Shown here one piece after another: positions 1 through 12,627 of a DNA stretch of 64,000 nt (positions are counted from its first letter, which is position 1; every line of letters starts with the position of its first letter). The notes under the pieces are model-generated. The model was not told the DNA's origin. It saw nothing but the letters and a program-made list of their open reading frames with translations, and did no database searches. A program made the translations under genes and the position numbers. The stretch is from Dipteronia dyeriana. Its lineage: Eukaryota; Streptophyta; Magnoliopsida; Sapindales; Sapindaceae. The stretch is from the NCBI GenBank assembly GCA_032871835.1, contig CM065295.1, positions 86,979,819 to 87,043,818 on the forward strand, in the 5' to 3' direction.

Positions 1-3000
1 TTCACCCAAGGACCTTACTCGTCTCATGCATCCGAGACTCTCTGGTCGCTCAAAACATTCTTCAAGTTTTCCAAGGTGCTCTGCCCAAAGTGACATTCGA
101 TATCCAAAGACCTGCATTCGAATGACATTCAGTCTCATACTCACCTATTTCTTCAAACCAATCGGATACCAGAAACTTAAGTGCAATCACAGGCCATAAA
201 GGCTGTAAATTGTTTTCCAAGAATCATCAATAACAATTATAGTCTATACACATGCACACATTAAGGACGTTCAGATTTTTGTTATAATCCGGATATTAAA
301 CCAACTATATCATTATGCTTACCTCCCCGTGAGGGCTAGATCGTTTGCTTGCCCAAGTATGACGAGGCTGATATGCTCCCATTGCTATTTCAGTGTCTCT
401 CGTGCCTTCTAAAGAGCGCTGGTTGATATTTGCCGATCCCACGATGACATATTCATCATCCACTATCATTCCTTTAGAATGAATATAAATCTGAAATCGT
501 CTACTCTTCTGACAGAGCGCCTGTTTTATTATCAAGCATAGCACATATTAAACTACTGTAATTATAGAAATTAATATTTGACAAAGTGAAAAGCTGTGAA
601 GAAAAGGGAGATACCTGAGTAGTATTTGCTGCAGCGGAATTCTTCTTCTCAGCACTATAACTGTCTAGAAAACTAGATAGCTCGCGATTGCCAAGGCAGA
701 AGAAATTTAAATAGTCTTGTGGTGCATATTTTTTTTCAAGTCCAACCTCCACCAAAGCCTTGTAAATTGTCTCATACATCATTTGCATTGTTTTGTGCTG
801 CAGCAAATAACAATTAAAGCTCGGTGAACAATATTCTATCACAAAATATAATGCTAGGAAAACTGATAAGTCCAACAAGAATTTTCTGTTCTCTCTAAGC
901 AAGAACACTGAAGGCCTCCAAGTACTTGTAAATGGTAATCAAAACATACCTGCCAATAGAGAATCCTCTGAATAGGAGCGCTTGTAGTAACACCTTCTGG
1001 CCACATTGGTATAAGAATATATGCAGAAAATCTCTCGTTTGCTCTGATTTTGTTGGCAATTTTAAGAGCAATTTCCATCGGTATTAGGTTGTTTGCACCT
1101 GCAATAACAAAAGGGTAAGCTTCTGACTATGTACTTGTTGATATCCCTTTGATAGGAAGTTTATAGGATAAGAAAAGAAAATCTGTGATAAAAAATATAA
1201 TGCTACCAATTAACACATGTTACAGTGACAAGGAAGCATTTTTATGGCGTTCTTGTATTCTTTAGCTCAAAAGTTATAGTTCCTCACCTAAGTCTCTGTG
1301 AAAATCCCAATTATATGATGAGCCAAGAAAATACTGATTCTCGATATAAATGAAGTGTTGGGCTGCCCGGATTGCATTGACGTAAGCTGTATGTATACTC
1401 ATGTCTATGAGAACATTCTTCCCGCACACCAGGTTCTGTTACAATACAATTAACAAGTTTGTTGATTAACTACGATTGACTCATTGTAAACGAATCAAAT
1501 GACTTATTGATTGGAAATAGAAACTTAAAGCCAATTATTTCTCACCGCGCTTGTAGCATCTTTGGGGTCGTCTGGAAAGCCTTTCACAGAACCTGAATCA
1601 ATTGAACGGAAAACCTACACAATTGTTGAGACATGTATTCAAAACTTAACCATATAAATAGATAGGCAGTTAACGGATAAATTGAAACCGACAGCTGATT
1701 AACATCCAATATACCTGAATATGCCAAGACTCTGGATCATTCGCATTCAGGCGACAAGCTTCTGCTATCCCCACAATTTCAGGTATTCTTTCAAGCTTGA
1801 GTAGTGCATCATCATGTGAAGTCTTAAATTTTTGAAGACCGTGAGGCTTAGAAGCCTTCAGCCATCGCTCCTCAAAATTGGTAAGGATGTCATATGCAGC
1901 TGGACCATCAATTCGACAATGCAAGTCATGCCATGGTTCTCTTGGACCATCACCAGTAGGCTCCTGATTACGTTACAACAGATATCAGTATAAAAACAAG
2001 ACAAAAAACAAAAATCTTTGCATACTGACAACAATATATCATAGGACTTGTATTGTATTGCTCAGCCACCGTCTCTTCTAACTTTAAGAGCACCCTACTA
2101 CTCAGCTAGTGAAGATAGGATTTCTAATCATTTCAATAGAAGCTAATAGTATGGTCATGAAGCTTAAATTTGATGCGAAAACTAACATTTGCAAACCGAA
2201 CATTGATTAGATATTTACCGTGAATGTAGGATTACGGAAGTCATCTTTGTACTCTGTTTCTAATTTTCTAAAAAGAGGATGCATTGGAGTGTCATATCGA
2301 CCCTTGCATAAATCAAGACCTCCAATAAATGCAATGATCTTCCTTCTAGATTGCCCTGCATCAGCATCAACAATCACCGTTTTCTGATGATGTGTATAGA
2401 TAGTTCCCACTTCCTGAAAGTCAATAATAATTTAACAAAAGGGTCAAAGAAAATACTAAATTTCAGATGTTAAATACATGGATCTATGCCACATGCCATA
2501 TCCAACCTGCTTTTTGACAAAGCTATGTCCTTTTCCAGCAGATCGAGGGCAAAGTATAACTTGCACTGAAGAGTTTTTGAAAAAACGGCGAGTCTCCTCA
2601 TCACTGGTGTTCATTATCCCATCCTACATATCATAAGAGTCAATCAGTGCCTAGTGAAGGAGTAAGCATAAGCAATTGTTTTAAGCTAGTATGAAAAATC
2701 AAACTTCAAATCTACATGATGATGGCACTGTCATAGATTATGTATTTTGTACATCTATACTCGCTGCCAATGCAAAATAGCTCGAAAATTTATCAAATTA
2801 TACTATAGTACAGGAGTAAGAGAACTGGTCATTCATGATAAAAAAATAAATAAATAACCCATATTAGTCCTACTTCTTGGTACTTAATTCTGACATTCAT
2901 AACCTCAATAATCATAGTAAACGAAAAGCATGGTAAACTCTAGAATTCTCCACTACTACAAAGATTAAGTGTTGCCTCAAATGAATTCTCATTTGAAGTT

Positions 3001-4217
3001 TCAGTATTAGCCACCAGGGCAGATCAAATCTGCAACTGCAGAGTAGTTGGCAGTTGGGTATTGGTGTTCTTGAATAAAATGCTGCATACAAGAAGAGTAA
3101 AAATGTAAATCACTCCAATGATTAGCATTAAACACTAAACATTGTAAGATCCAAGGGGGTCAAAAAGAAAACAAGCAAAATGCAACAAAAATCATGAATT
3201 TATGACCTCTAAAACATAGAAGTAGCATCAAATGTAGGAAAAGTATGTGTTCCTTACCGTTTTATATCCCAAAATGCTCCTAGAAGTAGGATCATCCCAC
3301 ACAAGAAGCAGCACTCGAACACCTTCCTGTGACTTAGTTTTGAGAAGATCGCCTAATGTGTATGTGCTATTTTCATCTCTAATCAGTCTCACAGTATGGC
3401 TGACAGACCACCCTGTAATGTAAATCAAGCGACGCGCCTGACTTATAGCTTCATAGATTTCCTGCCAACAACTAGAATTCGTAAAGGGCTCGCCACTGTC
3501 AAGATTCAAAAGTGGTAGGCAACCACCATGAGCATGAGCATCTTGATAAAGTGTAACTTTACCAGCTCTCCTAAGAGGAAAATATGTACCAGGAACTCCA
3601 TCATAATCAGGACCTGAACCTACTCCTCTTCGATAACGACTCACGTTTTCAATAGGTGTGTATTGAATTGATAAATTCAATACAGCTCCGGGCTTACAAG
3701 GCTTCGCGTTCGAGTTCAAGATAGGGAATAAACCCTCAATTTTTGTACCCGAGTACAATTGTTCTACTGGAATCCCTACAGCACCCATAATTTGGGATCC
3801 AACAACATCACTATCTTTAACAACAAAATGCACTTCTGCTGCATAATGTGCAACAGGAACATTAAAATGCTGCATCCAAGAAGGGTTTTCGCTATTGCTA
3901 ATCACAAAAGTCCTCGCAATAACGGCACCAGAAACGGAAACCGTGACATAAGGATCACTGGTTATTTTCTGAGACATACCCTCAATTTTACTGCTCAGTT
4001 TCATGTTGAACTTACCAAACATGTCTCCTAATTTCTTGTGAAACATGTCCATGTTTGGGAGGTTCTTAGCCTGTTTGATCCAGATATCTAAATTGCCATG
4101 TAAACGCAGAACTTTTAAAGACCCTTTATTGGTGTCAAATGGCAAAACTTGATTGCCTTGACCATGATGTGAGCCTCCAAATGACATCATTTCAGCATAC
4201 TCTGGATGTGCTGCCAT
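1..4217 (-). CDS. Phospholipase D, C2 type (beta/gamma class), 3' end outside window
   Basis: Ten coding exons can be joined in one frame: 4217-3258, 2623-2507, 2413-2219, 1963-1715, 1614-1546, 1435-1288, 1098-950, 797-615, 520-323 and 111 to the window edge, giving 793 residues with only the extreme C-terminus missing. All junctions are GT-AG. Residues about 35-165 form a C2 (Ca2+/phospholipid-binding) domain. The two catalytic HxKxxxxD motifs are both present: H368/K370/D375 (HHQKTVIVD) and H704/K706/D711 (HSKGMIVDD). The conserved IYIENQYF segment lies between them in exon 6. Family knowledge: these enzymes hydrolyse phosphatidylcholine or phosphatidylethanolamine to phosphatidic acid at membranes, in stress and wound signalling; the beta/gamma class needs PIP2 and micromolar Ca2+. 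The start is the ATG before [11 protein letters not shown]. There is no long Pro-rich N-terminal extension as in PLD-beta1, so gamma or a short beta form is likely. No lesion is visible and the gene looks functional. Confidence 0.96.
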
Positions 4218-4836
4218 CTTAAATTACACAACTCACTACTCACACCTGTTTGAACAAGTATCAAACAGGTCAGACAACAACAGAAACACAAGCTCAAAAA
4301 TCTATCTTATAACCAATAGCTAGCTCTGAAAAAAGAAGAAGTCAAAATCACTGAATCTATGAAACAAAATCTACCCAGATGAATATTCTGAAAAAGAGAT
4401 TGAAAAAAGTGAGAAAAGAAGTTGCATTGCAAAGAGAAATGGATGGCTATAAATATATGAGCATTCAAGTCTGAAGAGTTGAATTGACCGAGCATACAAG
4501 AGAATGGTAGGCTGGAGTGTTTAAAACGTGAATAGAGTTAAAAATAGTGTACAGTTATACTGGTGATAGACCAATAAACAAATAAACATGACTGGAGTCG
4601 TTGAATGAGTTGAAAGAAGAAGAAATAAAGAAATCCATTAATGAAATGAAAATATTATTAACAAGTCGATGAAGTGAGTTTTGAAGGGTTTGAGTTGCTT
4701 GGAAAGGTCCGTTGATGTTGAAATGGCTGCTTAAAATAAAGATTTCAATCTTGCTATTCTCGTCAAACCCTTCAGTTTCCATAACAGCCGCCTGTCTCAT
4801 TTGGGGTCCTGTTAAAGACTCCGAAATTGAAAACAC
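4218..4836 (-). promoter_or_regulatory. Probable 5' leader and leader intron of the phospholipase D gene
   Basis: Twenty-eight bases upstream of the PLD ATG, reading the minus strand, is a plausible 3' splice site (TTCAAACAG ending at 4246). This suggests that the leader carries an intron and that the true first exon lies further upstream. A TATATTTATAG-like stretch is seen near 4447-4459 on the minus strand. The short open frames here look like noise. The transcription start cannot be fixed from sequence alone. Confidence 0.35.
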
Positions 4837-6969
4837 AACTCACCAACTGCTTTCTTATTTCTAATTAATCACTTGTATTGATTGCCGTCTACTTATTTTC
4901 CTTTTATTACTTTTTTTTTTCTTTTAATTGTTAAAATGACGAATTGGTTTTGAGATTAATCTTACTACGGATTGTCATCTACTTTATACATTGGAGCCAT
5001 CGAATTAGGGATCTTTTCACTTTTTTTTTGTCCGCCTAATTTATGAATCAAGATTTTCTTCTTTTTTTTTTCTTTAATATAATCTAATAATATTTTTTCA
5101 AAAAAAATATGGTACAAATTTAATCACTTTTCTCTTTTTCATATAACTCGTAAAAACTGTTAAAAATAAATAAAGATCAATAAGAGAATCATGATCGCTA
5201 ATTTAATATGAATTCTTAATTTATTTTGTATATATATAAACCAGATTTTAATACCAAAAAACATAAGATAATAATTATTATTATATATAATATTAATAAT
5301 TTCCTGATAGACCGGTACTAAAATCATAAAGAAGAATCCTTATATATTTCTCTTTTATATTGTGTGGTGTAAGACGTTTTACTGTACTTAAACAGCAGCA
5401 ATTCGTAAATCCCCTAAACCGATGGTCAATTATTTTTGTTGTCTTGTATGAAGTTTTGATAAATCAATGTCAAACATGCCAACAAAATGCTTTCTATAAT
5501 TAATTATCACTTTACAGGTAATTAAATACGAATGATTCAAACTGTAATACTATAAGTCTATAATTGATGATGGCCTGGGACTTTTGCCTTTGGGAGTAGT
5601 TGGATAGCCTACTAGATGTCTATTCTCTTTATATTTTATTAGTTTATAAATTTACTTGATCTTAAGTATTAGTTAAACTGGCTTGATTTTCACTATTATA
5701 TATTGATTAGTGACCGATCATGTGGTTGTAATATAAAATCAATTCTGCAAAATCAAATTTATCTTTTATTATACAAGGTAGTGTATACAGAACTTCTTTC
5801 CTATATTACTTTCTATTAATATTTACAAAATGAGATTACGACTTCATTTTATTATTTAAGAAGAGTATATTTATTAAAACAATATATTTGAGTGATATCT
5901 CTCATCCTCTAAATCCAAACCTTGAATCAATAAAAATGATTTCTTTTTCTAATTTTTTTTTTTAAAAAAAAATAATGTAGTACTGAACTGTAGGGAGGTT
6001 TAAAATAAGATGACATATATGTTTTCTTTTTTATCTTTTAAGGAAAATGAGAAGGAAAAAAAAGTGAAAATTTAAAAAATATATTCGTTCGGGGTATTAA
6101 AAATAGAGAAATACTATTCTTTTTAAAAAATCATCTCAAAAAATATACAATCTAATATGATAATTCAATTCAATTAATAATTTTTTATATTTTTACTTTT
6201 ATAATCTCTGTTACAAGACTATCGTATTGGATTATATATATTTTTAAGATAATTTATTAAAAATTATAGTATTAGCCTCGAAAATAATACGTGTGAGTCC
6301 AACCAAACATAAAAAGTCAACTCCAAGTTTTGAAGACCAAGAAGATTCAACATTCCGGTTCAACCGTACAAGCAAATCAACCAGTCAACCTTCGTTTGTT
6401 TGTTTTGACTTTCGTGAAACTTTCAAAAGTGTTCTAATTTTCTAATATCATATGTGAAAGTGTGAAAGACAAGGTCTTAAAATTTTATGGGAAACAATCT
6501 TTTTACCAACTCACGGCGGAGTCGGAAATTTATTTTTGAGGCTAATATAGTAAAACATTAAATTTTAGGAGGGCTCATGTATGAAATTTAAGAGCAAATA
6601 TATACCTTGGACCCAAATTATTCATTATATATTGTCGTATGTGAGTTTTACCAAACATACACGTCATTGACAGGAAGGAGAAAACTGTCAGGTGGACATC
6701 CAAATAGGCATTCAGAAAATATCCTACAAAACAGTACCGAAGAATAGAAAACCCGAAAAAGCGGATGTTGAATGAAATCTACTCGGGATCAGTTAACGAT
6801 ACTTGGGAACTGGTTAAATAACGCTTCCACTCGGACTCAAACGATGTTACTCGGGCCCTGCTGGTATTATCCTTGCTCGGGATAAATATGAAGAAATCCA
6901 AAAAAAAAGCTTAGTGCTTAGTTCACACGGATTAGGTCAGTAAACACACGAAGATATCCATATTATGAA
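4837..6969. other. AT-rich intergenic DNA, no gene seen
   Basis: Very AT-rich DNA with poly-T/poly-A runs, and no open frame with family character on either strand. From about 6300 the base composition becomes more balanced and includes several ACTCGG-type words (6780-6880), which may be a degraded repeat. I could not define element ends. Confidence 0.6.
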
Positions 6970-7530
6970 GATCGAGAATGTTTTTCAAAGTGATCGAGCA
7001 TTTGTTAAATGATCGAGAAGATTTTTCAAAGAATCGAGAGGTTTTTTAAAGGATTGAGACTTTTTTCAATGGATCGAGAATTTTTTAAAACGATCGAGAA
7101 TATTTTTGTAACGATCGAGAATGTTTTTCAAAGGATCGAGATTTTTTAAAATGATCAAGAAGAGAAGATTTGTTATCGAATCGAGAAGATTTATCAAATA
7201 ATCGAGAGGTTTTTAACAGTATCGAGACTATTTTCAAAGGATCGAGAATTTTTTCAAACGATCGAGGATAATTTTGTGACGATCGTGAAGGGTCCAGATT
7301 TTATAAAATGATCGAGAAGATTTTTCAAAGAATCGAGAGGTTTTTCAAATGATCGAGACTATTTTCAAAGGATCGATAGGTTTTTCAAATGAACGAGACT
7401 AATTTGAAAGGATCGAGACTATTTGCAAAAGATCGAGACCTTTTTCAAAGGATCGAGAACTTTTGTAAAGGATCGAGAACTTTTTCAAATGATCGAGAAC
7501 TTTTACAAAGGATCGAGAATATTTTATATT
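6970..7530. repeat. Minisatellite array, ~20-bp GATCGAGAA(C)TTTTTCAAAG-type units (left)
   Basis: Roughly 25 diverged units whose constant part is GATCGAG followed by a T-rich, then AAAG-like part. The most regular portion, about 7455-7520, has an exact 20-bp period. The unit length is not a multiple of three, so several short overlapping open frames arise by chance. The array ends about 50 bp before the DUF1985 ORF start. The same unit, in the same orientation, forms the array at 12628-13470. Confidence 0.9.
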
Positions 7531-7579
7531 TTATATTTTTTTTACAGTTTACTGATGTATTGTTTCTGTGACATTACAG

Positions 7580-9388
7580 ATGACGAGCAGTTTGAAGGAA
7601 TTGCTTAAAACTCTAGAGGGAGATTGGTTCAAGGGAAAATTGACCAGACACGACCATTTTGAAGCCCTCGCCCGTATAGACGATGCACTTAACCGGGTCC
7701 CTGAAGAGTTTACGGTTGAGGATCGACGTCGGTTCATGGCCTCATGTTTTGGTCATTTCATGTCGATGCACCAGGAGCTAAAGTTTTCGAGTGGTGTTAT
7801 TCATCAGCTACTGTTGCGGGAGTTGGACCATAACGGGCCGACAGATGAGATGTGATTCTTGTTAGGGAACCATGTGGTCAGGTTTTCGAAGGTGGAATTT
7901 AGCCTCATCACCGGATTACGTTTTGAAGTCATACCGGACACGAGTATGTATGTTGCAGTTGAGAATGACATACATCAACGGTATTTTCCTGCACATGATG
8001 AGGTATCGTTGGATGACTTGAAGGTTGTTCTTACCCGCGGAGAGTTTGAACAAGCGTACGATGCTGTGAAGTTGTGCCTCATTTACATGTTGAACTGGAT
8101 ATTGATGGGGGTGGACGAGAGATTGAAGATTCCAGTTTGACAGTTTCGGTTGGTAAAGGACCTCAATGCCTTCGATGTGTTCCCGTGAGGTGCCCAAGTC
8201 TATAGGCATTCTATATTTTCATTCAAGCATGCGTTACCGCGACGTCGTGAGGAAAGACGGCAGCAATCACAGGGCGATGTTGGACATTCCGTGAAGGGGT
8301 ACACCATCTACTGTCTATCACACGCCCTTTTGGTAAGAAAATTGATTTCCAACATGTACATTACATTTATAATCCAATTTTTTTTTCTTATAACTGTACT
8401 TATCTTTGATGCAGATATTTGCTTTCGAGGTGATCCCCCAACTGGGCTTCGATTTTGGGACTCGAAGGGTTACCGACCTTTGTCCTCGTATGTTGAAGTG
8501 GGAGTTGACAAAACAACCCAGAGGGAAGAAGCTTGACAAGATTTTTAGTGCTAGGGTAATTAATTTATTTGTTAATCGTATGTTATATTACTTATTATAA
8601 GTAACAATGACATTCATCTAACTACGCTTTCAGATGTCTGCGACGACGGAATTCGTGCCCACAGGAGCTGAAGCGGTGGCACCGTTCTTCGCAGGCCTAA
8701 GTGAGGGGGAGCCCGTATGTGCAGGATGACAGGGTTCACCTTCTTATTGTCCCTGATCTGACTACAAGTGCAGTTCATCCCGATAAGGGGGGTGGGGGTC
8801 CGACTACAAGTGCAGGTCCAGATTTTAGTGGTATAGACACTGGCGGATCTGAGCCGTCTCATCGGCGAGTGAGGCGTAGAGAGGTTCGGTTTACCACTCC
8901 AGGAAATGGTGCCGATACAGGGGATTCTCGTGCAGGCGTTGCACTTGATGGTAGTTTATTTTTTACCGGATGACGCATGATTTCAGGCCCGTTTAGAACA
9001 ACAGTTGAACGAGTTGCGTGAAGCCCTCCGAAAGAGTGAGGATGATCGACAACAACAACACCGGGAGTTGCTGGAGTTGATCTGGAAAAGCGAGGAGGAT
9101 CGACAACAGCAACATATGGAGTTGTTTGCATTGATCGGGGGCTTTCGGGGCTTCAGGCCGTATATGTATGACCATACAAAAGATCCACATACCGGAGGGG
9201 CAGATCTGGAGAGTGGGGCTCAGTCTTCCCCTCCCCCTTCTAGCGAGAAGCCGGCCCGCCCTCCCCCTCATAGCCATTCGCAGGCTCCCCCTACACCTCG
9301 GAGCGAGCAGCAGGCTCCCCCTCCGCCACCTACTGAGCAGCGGGTTCCCCCTCCCCCTCCACAAACTAACGAGCAGCAGTTGCAACAA
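7580..9388 (+). pseudogene. DUF1985-domain transposon ORF, broken, C-terminal peptidase missing
   Basis: The ATG at 7580 follows a splice-like ACATTACAG. Exon 7580-8332 encodes a DUF1985-type domain (FGHFMSMHQELKFSSG, then FLLGNHVVRFSKVEFSLIT). An intron with clean GTAAG and TGATGCAG ends separates it from exon 8415-8555 (IFAFEVIPQLGFDFGTRR), and a second intron precedes exon 8634. The distal part (about 9005-9388) has a Gln/Glu-rich coiled-coil-like repeat (KSEDDRQQQH, KSEEDRQQQH) and a Pro-rich tail. Three in-frame TGA stops at 7853, 8138 and 8186 each stand where the family reading suggests Trp, and a further frameshift lies after about 8705. In related transposon proteins a Ulp1/C48 peptidase follows the Pro-rich region; here the frame instead runs into antisense transposase DNA at about 9380. 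The molecular role of DUF1985 is not known to me. Non-functional. Confidence 0.75.
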
Positions 9389-12300
9389 ACATTGTGCCCC
9401 CGAATCTACCCTTTAAATGGGTACCATCAATGGCAATAACTGGACGCATACACCTCTAGAATCCTCTGACTGAGGCACCCAACTACATGAAAAAGTATAG
9501 GACCATTTTCATCTCACTTTAAGTCAGTAATCGTTCCGGGATTTTGTTGTTCCAACACGTAACCGAATGATGGGAGGTGTTGGAAGCTTTCCTCATGCGT
9601 TCCATAGGTCAGTGACAATGCATAATCAAGGGCTTGATGTGCCTTACTGTACATTATTTGGATGACATATATTGTTTTTGAAACAAATAATATGGTGTGT
9701 AATATTAATCTAGATGGGGGGTGTGAATAGATTTTAAATAACTTTTACCCAATTTTCCTTAAGAGTCAAATTGATGAAAATACCCATATCTAGTTACAAA
9801 GATACCACAAGTGTAATAAATGCGAAAATAGTAAGAACACTTGAGATATACGTGGAAACCCTCCAAATGGGAAAAAACCACGGGCTAATGAGTGTGTCAC
9901 ACTAGAACCTCGAATCCACTAATGATAAAGGAATTACAACCTAATCTCGGTTTAATCCTTCACCACTACCTAATCCCGGTTTAATCCTTCACCACTACCT
10001 AATCCCGGTATAAGTGAACCTAGTTCATCTTGCTTGTGATTTAAGCTACCTACTCCCGGAAGCAACACAAGTCTTACTTCTCAATGAAGAGATAAAGTGT
10101 CCTAAGTGAATATGTAATGATATTCAATGAATAAACAAGGCTAGGAAACCCTATATGCTTATCTAGGATAATGAGATGACAATTAATGCAATCCTAGATA
10201 TCAAGTGCTTAATGACATGTTCAAATAGCTTAGCTAAACATAGATCAATCATTCCTATGAAGCTATCACAATACAACACTCAATCATGTCATCACAACAA
10301 TCTCTAATTTGTATCCAAAAATATTCTAAGAGAATACAATTAATTAAAGTGATGGTTTAGTAAGCAAAACACTTAGCTTGTAAGAAGACAGTGAAGAACT
10401 TACCAAACAAGATGTGATGAAGCAGCCCTATCCATTGATGCCCTTTAAATGAACGTAGATGATGCAAGATGACGATTTAATGCTCATGGGAATGCTTTGA
10501 GTGATTAAAAATGAGTTATTGGAAGTGTTTTTCCTTTGAAATGTTTTTCCTTTGAAATGTGTTCTAAGGAAGAAATGTGATATTCTGAAATCATACACGA
10601 CCTTAAGGCATTGAGTTATATATATATATATATATATAAGATCCAAACAAAGTGAGGTCGTTTTGAAAAAAATGTTTCAGCTTCCTCTGTGTGCGCTGGT
10701 GACGTGCGTTGGTCGAGTGGTGCACCACCAGCATACAACCTATTTTTAAAACAGGCACTGGATGAGTGGCTCATCCCAGTAGCGCAACACAAGTGCAGAT
10801 TCTGGGATGTTTGCACTGGTAAGGCTACGCTAGACGAGTAGCGCACGCCCACATTTTTCAACTACGCGCGGTTGCAGCAGCGCAGCTCAGTGGGGCATGA
10901 CTAGCGGTGGTCCACTGTGAATGTTGCGCTGGTGAGGTACGCTAGTCGAATAACGCACCACCAGCGCTAGACCTATTTTTTTCAACATTCAAATGCACAA
11001 AAACAATAAGTTCAAGAGTGATGAAATTGCATCCTATTTTAATACCTAGCATGACATACAACTTTCATAGCAAGATGCAAATAGGTCAACAAGAGTCATT
11101 TAAACTAAAATGCACACAAGAAAACACTCAACATATAAAATCAAGAGTTATGCATGAATATGTGAGTGTGTGCAACTATCTCTTCAAAGTAAGTAAGCAC
11201 AAGAATTTTACCTTTGGTGCTTCTCCTCTTGAGGTCTTGAGAGCCTAAGCTACCCTTACATGAACCCCAACAATGTGGTTGTTCACGAAATAAGCCAATC
11301 AACAAATGTGGACTTTTCAGTTTTTATGTCGGTGATTATGTCCTTCGGATGTATTAGTCGACCATCATGTTGCTGCAATCTAGGTGCAACCACTTCTCCA
11401 ATTATGACTGCACTAGCTTATCGATGGCGGCGGTGAATCTCCTCCAACGGACAAGTGTGTTCATTGATAAAACTTCTTACTTGAAAGTATGTCGCTTCAT
11501 CTCTCCTAACCGCTCTTAACTTCCACGTACAATTGTCCATCAAACAAACCAGATGTAATGTTGTCTTATTCAACCTTTTCACTTTCCACTCGAAGTTGTG
11601 CCGCATTGCAAAATGCCCAGCCAATCTCTTCAAATCCTTTTTAGTAGGAAAAAATTAACCTTTATATATCATGCTAGTAGGTTCATCTTCTACCAAGTTC
11701 CTTCTTCCATCCATACCAAACGAGTATGATTCTGCTCCTGGAATAACCCACATTCTGGTATTCTCAGAATCAGCTGGAGTTACATCAAGTCGGACCTCAG
11801 ATGTCCCGGCTATATGTACTGCAGTGGAACTACATCTGTGTACACGTCTTACACGTCTTTCCCTTTCGAACGGTTCTTCATCTTCCTCATTGTTCGCTAC
11901 ATTCTGTACCGGATGCAAAGTTGGCTCATTATCCACCTCATGGATTGGTAAGTTATGAGGTTCATTGTTCCGCTCATTGTACATCTCATTGTATTGGTGG
12001 TTGTACTGCCCAGTATTCATATCAATATGACAACTGAAATCATCGTTCAATTGACCTCCAACTATATCACCATGGTCGACTACTTTCGGTGGAACACCAC
12101 ATAGGTTTTCCCTACCGTCAATCCCACTTCTATCTGTAAACAATTGGTTGCTTCCGCCTGAAGATCGAAAATGTTAGGTATTATCATGAGGAGGTATTTA
12201 TTCACCTATGACATCTCTTGCAGCCCTCTCAATTAAACTGACACATACTTGAGGGATCACCCTATCTTCCCATAGCATAAACAAAACATCGTCGCCATTT

Positions 12301-12533
12301 CTTATAAACGTGCAACATGTTGTCCCGGGAACGATTGATATAGATTGTAGATCAACAATGTAATTGTTCACTTCGTACTTTACAACGGTTTGTACGATCG
12401 ACACCAGCTCTTCGTAAGTCATATTTCTGGACATATACATTCCTTGGTTATCAGAACCAAGAAACCTCTTACTTCCATCAGGTAATTGCTCCCATCGACC
12501 GTTGTAAGATATTACTAATCTAACCCGATCCAT
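9380..12533 (-). pseudogene. mudrA-type Mutator transposase, truncated and interrupted
   Basis: Reading down the minus strand: an N-terminal PB1-like region starting MDRVRLVISYNG after a splice-like TTTTCACAG (12533-12206); a 48-bp gap with GT-AG ends; an acidic linker (12157-11655); then a MuDR DNA-binding region with CxxxxC and HTC spacing (LVCLMDNCTWKLRAV ... NEHTC, 11633-11420). The frame is then broken by a 1641-bp insertion (9679-11319) and resumes at 9678 with IQIMYSKAHQALDY, ending with RPVIAIDGTHLKG, which carries the first catalytic Asp of the DDE triad. The remaining DDE domain is absent. Stops include a TAA at 11418 (family reading Gln), another TAA near 11655, and stop or frameshift damage at about 9450-9520. 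This would be the enzyme that moves the element, but it cannot be active. Confidence 0.82.
9679..11319 (-). mobile_element. Solo LTR (Ty1-copia-like) inserted in the mudrA pseudogene
   Basis: The 1641-bp insertion begins TGAAAC and ends TTTTCA, and is flanked by the 5-bp duplication GTTTT at 9674-9678 and 11320-11324. Removing the insertion and one GTTTT restores the mudrA reading frame exactly through a conserved segment (DIITDIKTIYVIQIMYSK), which is strong evidence for both ends. Read on the minus strand, the 3' end contains TATTCACACCCCCCATCTAG, a word typical of the end of SIRE/Maximus-like copia LTRs. A (TA)n tract lies at 10616-10638. No gag or pol is present, so it is a solo LTR or LTR-sized derivative. 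Family assignment is from memory of the terminal motif and is less certain than the boundaries. Confidence 0.82.
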
Positions 12534-12627
12534 TGTCCTGTGAAAATCATCATCACAAACAATTATTAACAAAAAAAAAATACTTTTATAAGTACTAAGA
12601 ATTATAAAAATTTCTCAACTGTAACAG

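Noticed and set aside
4555..4836. 93-codon open frame upstream of phospholipase D
   Set aside because: No domain and no conserved start; more likely leader or promoter DNA.
6970..7530. Regular repeats resembling a CRISPR array
   Set aside because: Units are ~20 bp, contiguous and diverged, without unique spacers, and the DNA is clearly plant nuclear.
7389..7608. Overlapping open frames in the left repeat array
   Set aside because: They follow from a 20-bp unit with few stop codons in any frame and have no family character.
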